Source: Streptomyces atroolivaceus
GTDB taxonomy: Bacteria > Actinomycetota > Actinomycetes > Streptomycetales > Streptomycetaceae
DNA: 64,000 nucleotides
Assembly: GCF_000717025.1 (NCBI RefSeq)
Contig: NZ_JNXG01000010.1
Coordinates: 62,001 to 126,000 of the forward strand
Direction of reading: 5' to 3'
This document shows positions 55,514 through 63,708 of this stretch, piece after piece (within the stretch, counting starts at the first letter, position 1; each line of letters begins with the position of its first letter). The notes under the pieces were generated by a model. The model had not been told where the DNA came from and made no database searches. It saw only the letters and a program-made list of their open reading frames with translations. The translations under genes and the position numbers were made by a program.

Positions 55514-56263
55514 TCAGGCTATGCCGCCGTTGGCGCGCAGCACCTGTCCGTTGACCCAGCGGGCGGGACCGGCGAGAAACGCGACGGCTTCCGCGATGTC
55601 CTGGGGAGTGCCGAGCCGCTCGAGGGGAGGCTGCGCGGCCATACGCGCGATGGTGGCCTCGTCCTTCCCGTCCAGGAACAACGCGGTGGCGGTCGGTCCG
55701 GGGGCTACGGCGTTGACCGTGATGTCCCGGCCCCGCAGCTCACGGGCGAGGATCAGCGTCATCGCCTCCACGGCCCCCTTGGTGGCGGCGTAAGCGGTGT
55801 AGCCGGGGATGGCCAGCGCCAGCACCGAGCTCGAGAAGTTGATGATCGCGCCGCCGTCGCGCAGGCGGCGCGCCGCCTGCTGGTCGACGACGAACGTGCC
55901 ACGGACGTTGGTCCGGTACATCCGGTCCAGGGCGTCCAGGTCGAGGTCGACCAGCGGAGAGAGCGACATGACCCCGGCCGCGTGCACGACCACGTCGACG
56001 CCGCCGAAGGCCTGCGACGCGGCGTCGAAGAGAGCGGCGACCGCCACCTCGTCGGCGACGTCCGCCCGGTGGGCGATGGCCTCGCCGCCCGCGGCGGCGA
56101 CGGCCGCGACCGCCGCTTCGGCCTCGGCCTGGTTTCCCGCGTAGTTGATGACGACCGCGAACCCGTCCGCCGCGAGCCGCTCGGCGCTCTCGCGACCGAT
56201 ACCTCGCGAACCCCCGGTGACAAGAGCCACCCTGCGTGCGGCGGTGGCGTGCTGCTCGGTCAT
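55514..56263 (-). CDS. SDR family oxidoreductase
   Basis: 249 aa. Classical short-chain dehydrogenase: cofactor site TGGSRGIGR (about 17-25), adenine-site D in HRADVAD, HAAGVMS (in place of NNAG), active-site Ser in NFSSSVLAL, YAATK (Tyr-X-X-X-Lys), and PGPTAT. The Arg in the glycine motif suggests NADP(H). ATG 56263 has AGGAG 8 nt upstream. Paired with the TetR gene downstream. Substrate unknown. Confidence 0.9.
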   Translation of the reverse strand: MTEQHATAARRVALVTGGSRGIGRESAERLAADGFAVVINYAGNQAEAEAAVAAVAAAGGEAIAHRADVADEVAVAALFDAASQAFGGVDVVVHAAGVMSLSPLVDLDLDALDRMYRTNVRGTFVVDQQAARRLRDGGAIINFSSSVLALAIPGYTAYAATKGAVEAMTLILARELRGRDITVNAVAPGPTATALFLDGKDEATIARMAAQPPLERLGTPQDIAEAVAFLAGPARWVNGQVLRANGGIA

Positions 56264-56560
56264 GACGTCGCTCCTGTGGCGAGAGAGGTTGCCGTCGGTT
56301 CCGCTACCGTGACGCAATCAACGCTAACAGGTCGACCGTATCGTCGCTACTTCCGGATAACCGCGGCGCTCGCAAAGGCGCCGGCCTCGAGCCGCAGGGG
56401 CACATCCGGGCAGGCCGGGTCCACGGTGGCCGGACCGGCGCGAAGGGCGGATTCAGCTTTCGTGAACAGCGACGGTTCCGGTACCGGCGACCGGCGGAGC
56501 GCCACCCCGGCCCCGTCGGAGTTCACCGCCCACGGACCGCCGTGCATGCGGCCGGTGGCG
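56264..56560. other. Intergenic region upstream of the SDR gene, no gene seen
   Basis: Part of a 424-nt gap between the phosphopantetheinyl transferase stop and the SDR start. Long frames here are extensions of shadows. Holds the SDR promoter; the first 60 nt before the SDR are AT-richer. Confidence 0.35.
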
Positions 56561-56590
56561 GGTGCCGTGGCCGAGTCCGGCCACGGCACC
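56561..56590. terminator. Perfect 13-bp hairpin downstream of the phosphopantetheinyl transferase
   Basis: GGTGCCGTGGCCG / CGGCCACGGCACC with an AGTC loop, about 98 nt past the stop of the phosphopantetheinyl transferase on the - strand. Probable terminator of the metallophosphoesterase-transferase unit. Confidence 0.7.
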
Positions 56591-56687
56591 CGCGATCGGC
56601 AACGGACCGGAACGCTCGCAGCCCTAGCGGCTCCCCCGCCGATCCGAAGCACGTGCACCACGACGTTCCAACGGGGCTGACTTGGCG

Positions 56688-57359
56688 TCAGGCGGAAGGG
56701 CTTACGGGGAGCACTATCGCGGTCACAGCGAAGCCGCCGTCGATCAGCCACCTGCCCTCGTACGACCTCGGCATGTCGGGTGCCGTCAGCGAGAGCTCCG
56801 CGGTGAACGTGCCTTCGGTACCGGTGCCGGGGCTCGTGCGGAAGGTGATGTCCGCCTCGAGGAAGTCGAGTTCCACGCGGGTGAGCGGAAACCACGTCTT
56901 GAAGACGCTCTCCTTGGCACTGAAGAGCAGCCGGTCCCAGTGGACCGTCCGGCCACTCGCGCCCAGGGGTGTCCGCGCGCGTTCCGAAGGCCCGGATATC
57001 ACCTCCCACACACCGGGCGGGAGCGGTTCGTTGGGCTCGGCGTCGATACCGACCGCGCGCACCTGGGACGCCCTGGCCAGAACCGCCGCCCGGTAACCGT
57101 CACAGTGCGTCATGCTGCCCACGGTGCCGTCCGGCCACAACGGCATGCCTCGATGGCCGCGCATCACCGGCGCCGCGGGCACCCCCAGGTCGGCCATGGC
57201 CCGTCTCGCGCAAGCGCGTACAGCCGCGAATTCGTGTTTCCGCCGGTCCACGCTCGTGGCCACCAGTCGCGCTTCCTCCGGGTACAGGCTGCCTGCCGGA
57301 GCGTCCGTTTCGTAGGTGTCCGCGCAGGCGACGTACGCGGGAAGAAGCCGTTCGATCAC
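56688..57359 (-). CDS. 4'-phosphopantetheinyl transferase, Sfp/EntD type
   Basis: 223 aa. Transfers the phosphopantetheine arm of CoA to carrier-domain serines. Motifs in order: RGMPLWPDG, GSMTHCDGYRAA (Ser82, His85), GIDAEPNEPL (Asp106 and Glu108 bind Mg), and WDRLLFSAKESVFKTWFPL (Lys149, Glu150, Lys154). GTG 57359 overlaps the metallophosphoesterase stop as GTGA. No such gene lies in the cch cluster, so this enzyme is a candidate to activate the three T domains of CchH; that link is inference. Confidence 0.92.
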   Translation of the reverse strand: MIERLLPAYVACADTYETDAPAGSLYPEEARLVATSVDRRKHEFAAVRACARRAMADLGVPAAPVMRGHRGMPLWPDGTVGSMTHCDGYRAAVLARASQVRAVGIDAEPNEPLPPGVWEVISGPSERARTPLGASGRTVHWDRLLFSAKESVFKTWFPLTRVELDFLEADITFRTSPGTGTEGTFTAELSLTAPDMPRSYEGRWLIDGGFAVTAIVLPVSPSA

Positions 57360-58261
57360 GAGGCGCCGCCCCGCGCGGCCGCGGGCGGCTGCCCCTCGTA
57401 CGGGAGGATCTGCCGCAGGAGTCCGCGCGGGTGGCCCCGCTTGCGCCACTCCCGGGGGTAGCCGATGGAGACCTCCTCGAACCGCACCCCGTCGTGCCAG
57501 GTCGTGCGGGGGATGTGGAGGTGGCCGTAGACGACTGCCGCGACGTTGAAACGGAGGTGCCAGTCGGCGGTGAGTTCCGTGCCGCACCACTGGGCGAACT
57601 CCGGGTACCACATCACGGAGGTGGGTTCTCGCAACAGAGGCCAGTGCCCGGCGATCACGAGGGGAACCTCGGGGTCGTGCTCCGCCAGCCGCCGTTCGGT
57701 GAGTGCCACCCGCGCCCGGCACCAGTCGTCCCGGGTCGGATACGGATCGGGGTGCAGCAGGTACTCGTCGGTGCAGACGATGCCCGCCTCGTGGGCGCGC
57801 GCCAGGGACTCCTCCTTGGTCGACGTCCCAGGGACCCTGAAGGAGTAGTCGTACAGCAGGAACACAGGGGCCACGGCCACTTCGCCATCCGTGCCCCGCC
57901 ACCGGGGATAGGGATCCTCGGGCGTCGTGACGCCGAGTTCGCGGCACACCTGGACGAGGTGCTCGTACCGCGCGTGCCCACGCAGTCGTACGGGGTCCTT
58001 GTCCACCGTCCACAACTCGTGGTTCCCGGGGGTCCACACCACATGGGCGAACCGCCCCGCAAGGAGTTCGAGCGCCCGTTCGACCTCTTCCGCCTGCTCC
58101 GCCACATCACCCGCGACGATGAGCCAGTCCTCGTCGGAGGACGGGTGCAACCTGTCCGCGACGGGACGGTTGTCGGCGATCCCGACATGGAGATCACTGA
58201 CTGCGAGGAGCCGGCCGCCACCCTTCGACGGGTGAAAGGCGGGTTCGGTCATGGAACTCAT
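57356..58261 (-). CDS. Calcineurin-like metallophosphoesterase
   Basis: 301 aa. Metallophosphoesterase motifs: SDLHVG (D-X-H), VAGDVAEQ (GDxx), PGNHELW (GNHE), AGHWPLL and YGHLHIPRTTW (GHxH), so the two-metal site is complete. The physiological substrate is unknown. ATG 58261 or ATG 58252; neither has a good ribosome site. Coupled by overlap to the phosphopantetheinyl transferase, which hints at a shared role in carrier-protein or CoA chemistry, though this is only context. Confidence 0.88.
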   Translation of the reverse strand: MSSMTEPAFHPSKGGGRLLAVSDLHVGIADNRPVADRLHPSSDEDWLIVAGDVAEQAEEVERALELLAGRFAHVVWTPGNHELWTVDKDPVRLRGHARYEHLVQVCRELGVTTPEDPYPRWRGTDGEVAVAPVFLLYDYSFRVPGTSTKEESLARAHEAGIVCTDEYLLHPDPYPTRDDWCRARVALTERRLAEHDPEVPLVIAGHWPLLREPTSVMWYPEFAQWCGTELTADWHLRFNVAAVVYGHLHIPRTTWHDGVRFEEVSIGYPREWRKRGHPRGLLRQILPYEGQPPAAARGGAS

Positions 58262-58414
58262 TGTTCGAATTTAGCGTCTCCGCGGATCTTCCGGGGCCGC
58301 TCCGGTCAACATGCCCGCCGCTGATCCACCCGAGATGATTGACAGACCGCCTCCGGGGAACGCGGCGACACAAGTTCAGCAGGCTCACAGCAGGTGAAGG
58401 AGAGGGAGAAGTCG

Positions 58415-59302
58415 ATGGCCGACACCGAGCAGCCGGAGGACCCGACGCGGAGCCACCCGCAGCCGGAGTTCCCCCAGCAGGACCAGGAGCATCCGGGCTG
58501 GACCGGGCCGATGGATCCGCCGCCGGACCACGGAGAGGACTCCTACAAGGGAAGCGGACTCCTCGTCGACCGCAGGACCGTCATCACCGGGGGCGATTCC
58601 GGCATCGGCCGGGCGGTGGCCCTGGCCTTCGCGCGGGAGGGGGCGGACGTGCTGCTCACGCACCTGCCCGAGGAGAAGAGCGAAGCGCAGGAGACGTGCC
58701 GCCTCGTCGAGCAGGCCGGTCGCAGGGCGATTCCCGTGGAGTGCGACATCCGCGACGAGAAGCAGTGCCGGGCTCTCATCGAGAGGGCCGTGTCCGAGTT
58801 CGGGCGGATCGACGTCCTGGTGAACAACGCCGCCTACCAGATGTCCCAGCCCGACGGCATCGCCGCCATCTCGACCTCTCAGTTCGACCGCGTCGTGCGT
58901 ACCAACCTGTACGGAATGTTCTGGCTGTGCAAAACCGCCCTGCCGCACATCCCGGCCGGCGGCTCGATCATCAACACCACCTCGGTACAGGCCTACAAGC
59001 CAAGTCCTCATCTGCTGGACTACGCCATGACCAAGGGCGCCATCGTCACGTTCACCCAGGGACTCGCCCAGATGCTGGCGTCCGACGGAATCCGGGTCAA
59101 CGCGGTCGCTCCCGGGCCGGTCTGGACGCCCCTCATCCCCGCGACCATGCCCGACACGAAGGAGTTCGGCAAGCAGAGCCCTCTGGGCCGACCGGCCCAG
59201 CCGGCCGAGATGGCGCCCGCCTACGTCTTCCTCGCCTCGGCGAACGCGTCGTTCATCACCGGCGAGATCATGAACGCGACCGGTGGTACGCCGCTGCCGT
59301 GA
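58415..59302 (+). CDS. Long-form SDR oxidoreductase (YhdG/glucose-dehydrogenase-like)
   Basis: 295 aa. A Pro/Gln-rich leader of about 45 residues (HPQPEFPQQDQEHPGWTGPM) precedes the Rossmann domain, as in general-stress SDRs of the YhxC/YdaD type. TGGDSGIGRA (NAD(P) site), VNNAAYQ, INTTSVQAYKPS (Ser), YAMTKGA (Tyr/Lys), PGPVWTPLIPATM. ATG 58415 has GGGAG 7 nt upstream; GTG 58394 is an alternative. Followed by a very strong hairpin at 59452. Confidence 0.9.
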   Translation: MADTEQPEDPTRSHPQPEFPQQDQEHPGWTGPMDPPPDHGEDSYKGSGLLVDRRTVITGGDSGIGRAVALAFAREGADVLLTHLPEEKSEAQETCRLVEQAGRRAIPVECDIRDEKQCRALIERAVSEFGRIDVLVNNAAYQMSQPDGIAAISTSQFDRVVRTNLYGMFWLCKTALPHIPAGGSIINTTSVQAYKPSPHLLDYAMTKGAIVTFTQGLAQMLASDGIRVNAVAPGPVWTPLIPATMPDTKEFGKQSPLGRPAQPAEMAPAYVFLASANASFITGEIMNATGGTPLP

Positions 59303-59451
59303 CGCGGTTGATCCGCGGAGCGATGGAGGGATTACGCGCACACCGCCACGAAGCCCCCGCACCCGATGCGTGCCCCGCGAGGGGAGCGCCGGGAACACAC
59401 GCCCGGACCAGGCCGCCCGCCCGTCTCACCCGCTTCGCCGCCACCGAGGTC

Positions 59452-59495
59452 GGGCCGGCCGGGTCGGGAACGAACGTTCCCGACCCGGCCGGCCC
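59452..59495. terminator. Perfect 21-bp stem with AA loop
   Basis: Arms 59452-59472 and 59475-59495 are exact reverse complements (arm begins GGGCCGGCCGGGTCGGG) around a 2-nt loop. Located 150 nt after the long-form SDR and 100 nt before the small VOC gene. The 293-nt gap holds no gene. Confidence 0.65.
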
Positions 59496-59595
59496 GGCCT
59501 TCGGGACCGTGCGGTCCGCGTGAACGGTGAAAGTCCTGGGACACGACCATCGCCCACACGAGAACTCTCCCGCCCCGTGACGGAAGGACCGGCCC

Positions 59596-59967
59596 ATGCC
59601 CATCGCCACATACAGCCTTGTCGCTCTCGACTGCCCCGACCCCAGGTCCCTGGCCGCCTTCTACCAGGCCGTTCTGGGCGGCGAGATCACGAAGTACGAC
59701 GAGGACTGGTACGACCTGCACGTCCCCGGCGGCGCGCGCATCGCTTTCCAGAGGGCGCCGGACCACCGGCCTCCGGAGTGGCCCCGGGGAGACCGCAATT
59801 CGCAGCAGGAACACCTGGACTTCGACGTGACGGACATCGATCGCGCGCAGGAGGAGGTGCTGGCACTCGGTGCGACACCTCTGGATCTCGACGACGGGGA
59901 CGGGGAACGCGGATTCCGCGTGTACGCCGACCCGGCGGGGCACCCCTTCTGTCTCTGCCGGCAATGA
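59596..59967 (+). CDS. Single-domain VOC protein
   Basis: 123 aa. One glyoxalase-like unit pair: IATYSLVALDCPDPRSLAAFYQAVLGGEI, WYDLHVPGGARIAFQRAPDH, QQEHLDFDVTDIDRAQEEVLALGATPLD, and FRVYADPAGHPFCLCR. His and Glu-type metal ligands are partly present (QEHLDFDV). Probably a dimeric glyoxalase- or resistance-type protein; reaction unknown. ATG 59596 follows GGAAGGA. Confidence 0.83.
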   Translation: MPIATYSLVALDCPDPRSLAAFYQAVLGGEITKYDEDWYDLHVPGGARIAFQRAPDHRPPEWPRGDRNSQQEHLDFDVTDIDRAQEEVLALGATPLDLDDGDGERGFRVYADPAGHPFCLCRQ

Positions 59968-60035
59968 CCGCAGCGGACCCGACGAGTCGTGTCGCCCGCG
60001 AGCCTCACCGGTCGACACGATAAGAATATGGAGCT

Positions 60036-60572
60036 ATGAGTCGAAGTGCCCTCATCGTCATCGACATGCTCAACACGTACAACCACCCGGATGCCGAGCT
60101 CCTCATCCCCTCCGTACGCGAGGCGCTCCCCCACATCGTAGGTCTCATCGAACGGGCCCGGACCGAGGGTGTGCCGGTGATCTACGTGAATGACAACTTC
60201 GGGGAATGGCGGTCCCACCACGGCGAGATCGTCGAGACGACGATGTCCGGACCGCACAGGGAGCTGGTGCGGCCCGTGCTGCCGGACGACGACTCGCTGT
60301 TCGTCGTCAAGGCCAGGCACTCGATCTTCTACGAGACACCGCTCAGTTACCTCCTCTCCCAGCTGGACGTGCACAGGGTGGTCCTCACTGGCCAGGTCAC
60401 CGAGCAGTGCGTCCTGTACTCGGCCCTCGACGCGCACATCCGCCACCTGGCGGTGACCGTCCCCGACAATGCCGTGGCCCACATCCACGAGGACCTGGCG
60501 CAGGCGTCGCTCAGGATGATGGAGCGCAACATGAACGCGTCGGTGCCGAAGGCGGCGAACGTCGAGTTCTGA
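60036..60572 (+). CDS. Isochorismatase-family cysteine hydrolase
   Basis: 178 aa. Catalytic triad visible: Asp10 in LIVIDML, Lys92 in FVVKARHS, Cys125 in TGQVTEQCVLYSA. The FYETPLSYLLSQL and TGQVTEQC blocks are family signatures. The family includes nicotinamidases and other amidohydrolases. ATG 60036. Followed directly by the flavodoxin-like gene in the same direction. Confidence 0.87.
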   Translation: MSRSALIVIDMLNTYNHPDAELLIPSVREALPHIVGLIERARTEGVPVIYVNDNFGEWRSHHGEIVETTMSGPHRELVRPVLPDDDSLFVVKARHSIFYETPLSYLLSQLDVHRVVLTGQVTEQCVLYSALDAHIRHLAVTVPDNAVAHIHEDLAQASLRMMERNMNASVPKAANVEF

Positions 60573-60710
60573 GTGCCGCCGGACACGCCGTGGGCCGACG
60601 GCGAGTTCCGTACGGGGCATATCCGCGGCCGCTCCGAGTGGCTCGGGATTCCGAGGGGCACAGTGGCGTCGAAGCCGACGTCCAAGTCCCTCCCGAAGGA
60701 GTGTCCCGCT

Positions 60711-61310
60711 GTGCGTGCCCTGGCCTTCGTCTGCACCCTGAACCCCTCACCCGCTCCCTCCAGCAGCCACCTCCTCGCCGACCAGGTGATGGCCGAGCTC
60801 GCAAGCCTCGGGGTCGACGGCGAGGTGGTCCGCGTGGCCGACCACGACATCAGGCCGGGGGTGCAGATCGACATGGGCGACGGTGACGCCTGGCCCGCTC
60901 TGCGCGAGAAGGTGATGGAGGCCGACATCCTCCTCCTCGCCACTCCCATCTGGCTCGGCCACCCGTCCAGCGTCTGCCAGCGCGTCCTCGAACGGCTGGA
61001 CGCCGAGCTGTCCGAGACAGACGGACAGGGGAGGCTGTTGACGTACGGCAAGGTCGCCGCCGCGGCCGTGGTGGGGAACGAGGACGGCGCCCACAAGGTG
61101 AGTTCCGATCTGTTCCAGGGCCTCAACGACCTGGGATTCTCCCTGGCCCCGGGAGCGGTCACCTACTGGGTCGGCGAGGCCATGCAGGGGGCGGACTACA
61201 GGGATCTCGACGGCCCGCCGGAGGCAGTCGCGTCCACGACCCGCACCCTCGCCGTCAACGCGACGCACCTGGCGCGTCTGCTCAACGACGGCCCCTACCC
61301 CGCCTCCTGA
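60711..61310 (+). CDS. Flavodoxin-like NAD(P)H-dependent oxidoreductase
   Basis: 199 aa. Flavodoxin fold: RALAFVCTLNPSPAPSSSHLLADQVMAEL (FMN phosphate loop), DILLLATPIWLGHPSSVCQRVLERLD, and KVAAAAVVGNEDGAHKVSSDL. Similar to WrbA/NADPH-dependent FMN reductase-like proteins. GTG 60711 is chosen because AAGGAG lies 10 nt upstream; an in-frame GTG at 60573, which abuts the isochorismatase stop as TGAGTG, would add 46 residues without family similarity. Likely co-transcribed with the isochorismatase. Confidence 0.83.
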   Translation: MRALAFVCTLNPSPAPSSSHLLADQVMAELASLGVDGEVVRVADHDIRPGVQIDMGDGDAWPALREKVMEADILLLATPIWLGHPSSVCQRVLERLDAELSETDGQGRLLTYGKVAAAAVVGNEDGAHKVSSDLFQGLNDLGFSLAPGAVTYWVGEAMQGADYRDLDGPPEAVASTTRTLAVNATHLARLLNDGPYPAS

Positions 61311-61314
61311 CAAG

Positions 61315-61719
61315 TCATCGCCTGTGCTCTCCGACGTGGACCTGGGTGTTCTGGCAGACGTGGAGCAGCCAGGCTCCGTCATCCCGCCTGGTCATGACGT
61401 AGAGCGGGACACCTTCCGACTCTCCCTCGGCCGAGCGGTACACCTGCCGGACCTTCACGGCTGCCACGTCCGGCCGCAGGAACTGCGTGTGAACCACCTC
61501 GTACGTCACCTCGCCGTCCCACTCGGCGGCGGGCAGCACCGAGCGGGTGAACTCCGCGATCGCGTCGAGGCCGACCAGGACCTTGCCGTGGCCGGTCGTC
61601 CAGAGTGCGTCGGGGTGGAAGAGCGAGAGGAACCCGTCGGCGTCCCTCGCTCTCTGGGTGCGCTCCACGGTGGCGACCACGTCTTCGATGGCCTCGATGT
61701 CTGCGGCGTCGGTATTCAT
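61315..61719 (-). CDS. SgcJ/EcaC-type SnoaL-like protein
   Basis: 134 aa. NTF2-like fold: DIEAIEDVVATVERTQRARDADGFLSLFHPDALWTTGHGKV (in part), LVGLDAIAEFTRSVLP, and VYLMTRR-like end LYVMTRRDDGAWLLHVCQNTQV. This is the SgcJ/EcaC/YesE group, annotated as oxidoreductase or isomerase-like without a known reaction. ATG 61719 keeps the compact domain; the frame is open far upstream through the epoxide-hydrolase remnant but that is fortuitous. Confidence 0.83.
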   Translation of the reverse strand: MNTDAADIEAIEDVVATVERTQRARDADGFLSLFHPDALWTTGHGKVLVGLDAIAEFTRSVLPAAEWDGEVTYEVVHTQFLRPDVAAVKVRQVYRSAEGESEGVPLYVMTRRDDGAWLLHVCQNTQVHVGEHRR

Positions 61720-61794
61720 GTGCACGACTCTGCAACCTCGAGCGCCCTTGAGGTCAAGGCCTGCCGCGCGGACGCACGGGCCCGGCAGGCGCGG

Positions 61795-62055
61795 TGGCCC
61801 GGGCACGCACGAAGTGGATCCCGAGTCCGCCCGGCGAACCCTGAAGCGGGGAAGCGCGGAGAGCGCCGCCTCCCGGGCCGGCCGGTCGAAGCTCTCCGCC
61901 CAGTACGTGACGAGCTCGCGGAGGTGGTCCAGGTCGGTCCCGAGCGACCACCCGGCGTCCTCCGGCGTGTCCGGCCAGCGGGTCGCGCGCAGCCGCGCGC
62001 GCAGGTCTTCGAGCGCCGCGGGAGCGGTCCGCTGGATGAACGGCTCGGGGCGTGT
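61795..62055 (-). pseudogene. Remnant of an epoxide hydrolase N-terminal domain
   Basis: The - strand reads PEPFIQRTAPAALEDLRARL and RATRWPDTPEDAGWSLGTDL, then LRELVTYWAESFDRPAREAA, the EHN domain (PF06441) of bacterial epoxide hydrolases. After PRFRV the frame shifts and GGLGIHFVRAR continues in another frame; the catalytic alpha/beta-hydrolase domain is missing and no in-frame start codon precedes it. A truncated, frameshifted gene relic. Confidence 0.65.
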
Positions 62056-62250
62056 GGCTGGGCGTCCGGCATGGGCGCATCCTGAGGGCCGCGCCGAGCT
62101 CTGGACCGGCGGTTCCGGCGGGATTCCGCCAGGCGCTGACCCCGGGGGCCCACCCAGCTGACGGGAGGTGGCTGAAAGCCGCTTCGAAGTACGTGGCCTC
62201 GCGGGAGTACAGTCGCCCTGCCCCATCGCCCCCAGCCCATCAGGTGAGAG

Positions 62251-63465
62251 ATGTCCAGCCACATAGATCAGAGACCCACGGACGCAGGCCCCGACGACGA
62301 CGCCCTTCACGCGGAACGCGCACAGCGGCTGCGACGGCGGCTGGAACGCCTGATCGGCATAGCCGCGACCGAGGGCAACCATCTCGTCCCACTGCGTAAC
62401 GGGGACGAGATCTTCGCCTCCATGCTGGATTCCATCCGCGGTGCCGAGCACACCGTGGACATGATGACGTTCGTCTACTGGCGCGGGGACATCGCCCGCG
62501 ACTTCGCCGAGGCACTGTCCGAGCGGGCTCGCGCCGGAGTGCGGGTGCGGCTGCTGCTGGACGGCTTCGGCAGCCGGCTCATCGAGAAGAACCAGCTCGC
62601 GATGATGGACGAGGCCGGGGTGGAGGTGGCGTGGTTCCGCAAGCCCCTGTACCTCTCGCCGCTCAAGCAGAACCACCGCTGCCATCGCAAGGTCCTCATC
62701 ACGGATGAGGAGACCGCGTTCACCGGCGGCGTCGGGATAGCCGAGGAGTGGTGCGGCGACGCCCGGGACGAGAACGAGTGGCGGGACACCCACGTGCGGG
62801 TGCAGGGTCCGGCGGTCGACGGGCTGGCCGCCGCGTTCGCGCAGAACTGGGCCGAGTGCCACGACGAGCTGTTCACCGACCGCGACAGGTTCGTCGACGC
62901 CAAGCAGCACGGCGACGCGGTCGTCCAGGTGGTGCGTGGCTCGGCCGGCTTCGGCTGGCAGGACATGCAGACCCTGCTCCGCGTCGTCCTGGAGTCCGCC
63001 GAGGAGCGGGTCCGGCTCACGACGGCGTACTTCGCGCCGGACGAGTACTTCATCGGGGTGCTGTGCGCGGCCGCCCGCCGGGGCGTTTCCGTGGAGATCC
63101 TGCTCCCCGGACCGCACACGGACAAGCGGGTGTGCCAGCTGGCCGGTCAGCACCATTACGAGGAGCTCATCGCCTGCGGCGTGAAGATCTACCAGTACCA
63201 GCCGACCATGCTCCACACCAAGGCGCTGACGGTGGACGGTGTCGCCTCGCTCATCGGGTCGACCAACTTCAACCGCCGCTCGCTCGAACACGACGAGGAA
63301 GTGATGCTCGCGGTCCTGGACCGGGACTTCACCGTCACGCTGGACGGTCACTTCGACGAGGACGTGGAGCGGAGCACACTGATCGACGGCGCCCGGTGGA
63401 AGCGCCGCTCGCCCGTGCAGAGGATGCGGGAGGCGGCGGTGCTGCCGATCCGGCGCTGGCTGTGA
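62251..63465 (+). CDS. Phospholipase D-like / cardiolipin synthase-family protein
   Basis: 404 aa. Two HKD-type motifs: NHRCHRKVLITDEETAFTGG (about 141-160, H-X-K/R-K pattern His-Arg-Lys) and MLHTKALTVDGVASLIGSTN (about 320-339), the catalytic pair of PLD-superfamily transferases. No N-terminal membrane helices, unlike classic ClsA, so closer to ClsB/YbhO-type cytosolic-face enzymes. It may make cardiolipin from phosphatidylglycerol. ATG 62251. Followed by a hairpin at 63525. Confidence 0.87.
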   Translation: MSSHIDQRPTDAGPDDDALHAERAQRLRRRLERLIGIAATEGNHLVPLRNGDEIFASMLDSIRGAEHTVDMMTFVYWRGDIARDFAEALSERARAGVRVRLLLDGFGSRLIEKNQLAMMDEAGVEVAWFRKPLYLSPLKQNHRCHRKVLITDEETAFTGGVGIAEEWCGDARDENEWRDTHVRVQGPAVDGLAAAFAQNWAECHDELFTDRDRFVDAKQHGDAVVQVVRGSAGFGWQDMQTLLRVVLESAEERVRLTTAYFAPDEYFIGVLCAAARRGVSVEILLPGPHTDKRVCQLAGQHHYEELIACGVKIYQYQPTMLHTKALTVDGVASLIGSTNFNRRSLEHDEEVMLAVLDRDFTVTLDGHFDEDVERSTLIDGARWKRRSPVQRMREAAVLPIRRWL

Positions 63466-63524
63466 CCCACGGAGGGGTACGCCACCCCGGGGAGCGGTGC
63501 GCCCCCGTGCTTACCCCGCGGCCG

Positions 63525-63549
63525 GTCAGCCGCCTGTGTGCCGGCTGAC
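63525..63549. terminator. Hairpin after the cardiolipin-synthase-like gene
   Basis: 8-bp stem GTCAGCCG / CGGCTGAC with a 9-nt loop, 60 nt after the stop. The 243-nt gap also contains an imperfect direct repeat of CTGACGCAGCC. Confidence 0.5.
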
Positions 63550-63708
63550 GCAGCCGGACGGCACCGCCCTTCGCGGCCACCTGACGCAGCCCGAACGTAC
63601 GGGTGCCGCTCCCTGCTGCCCCGACGACACGGTCCCCCGGGGTGTGGCGGCGCTCGCCGGGGGCATACGGGCTGTCACCTGCCGATTGTCAGGTGAAGGG
63701 AGTGGTCC

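Noticed and set aside
61720..63351. Single long - strand frame running through the PLD gene into the SnoaL-like gene
   Set aside because: Fortuitous open frame. Only its last 134 codons and the EHN remnant resemble proteins; the opposite strand carries the PLD HKD motifs.
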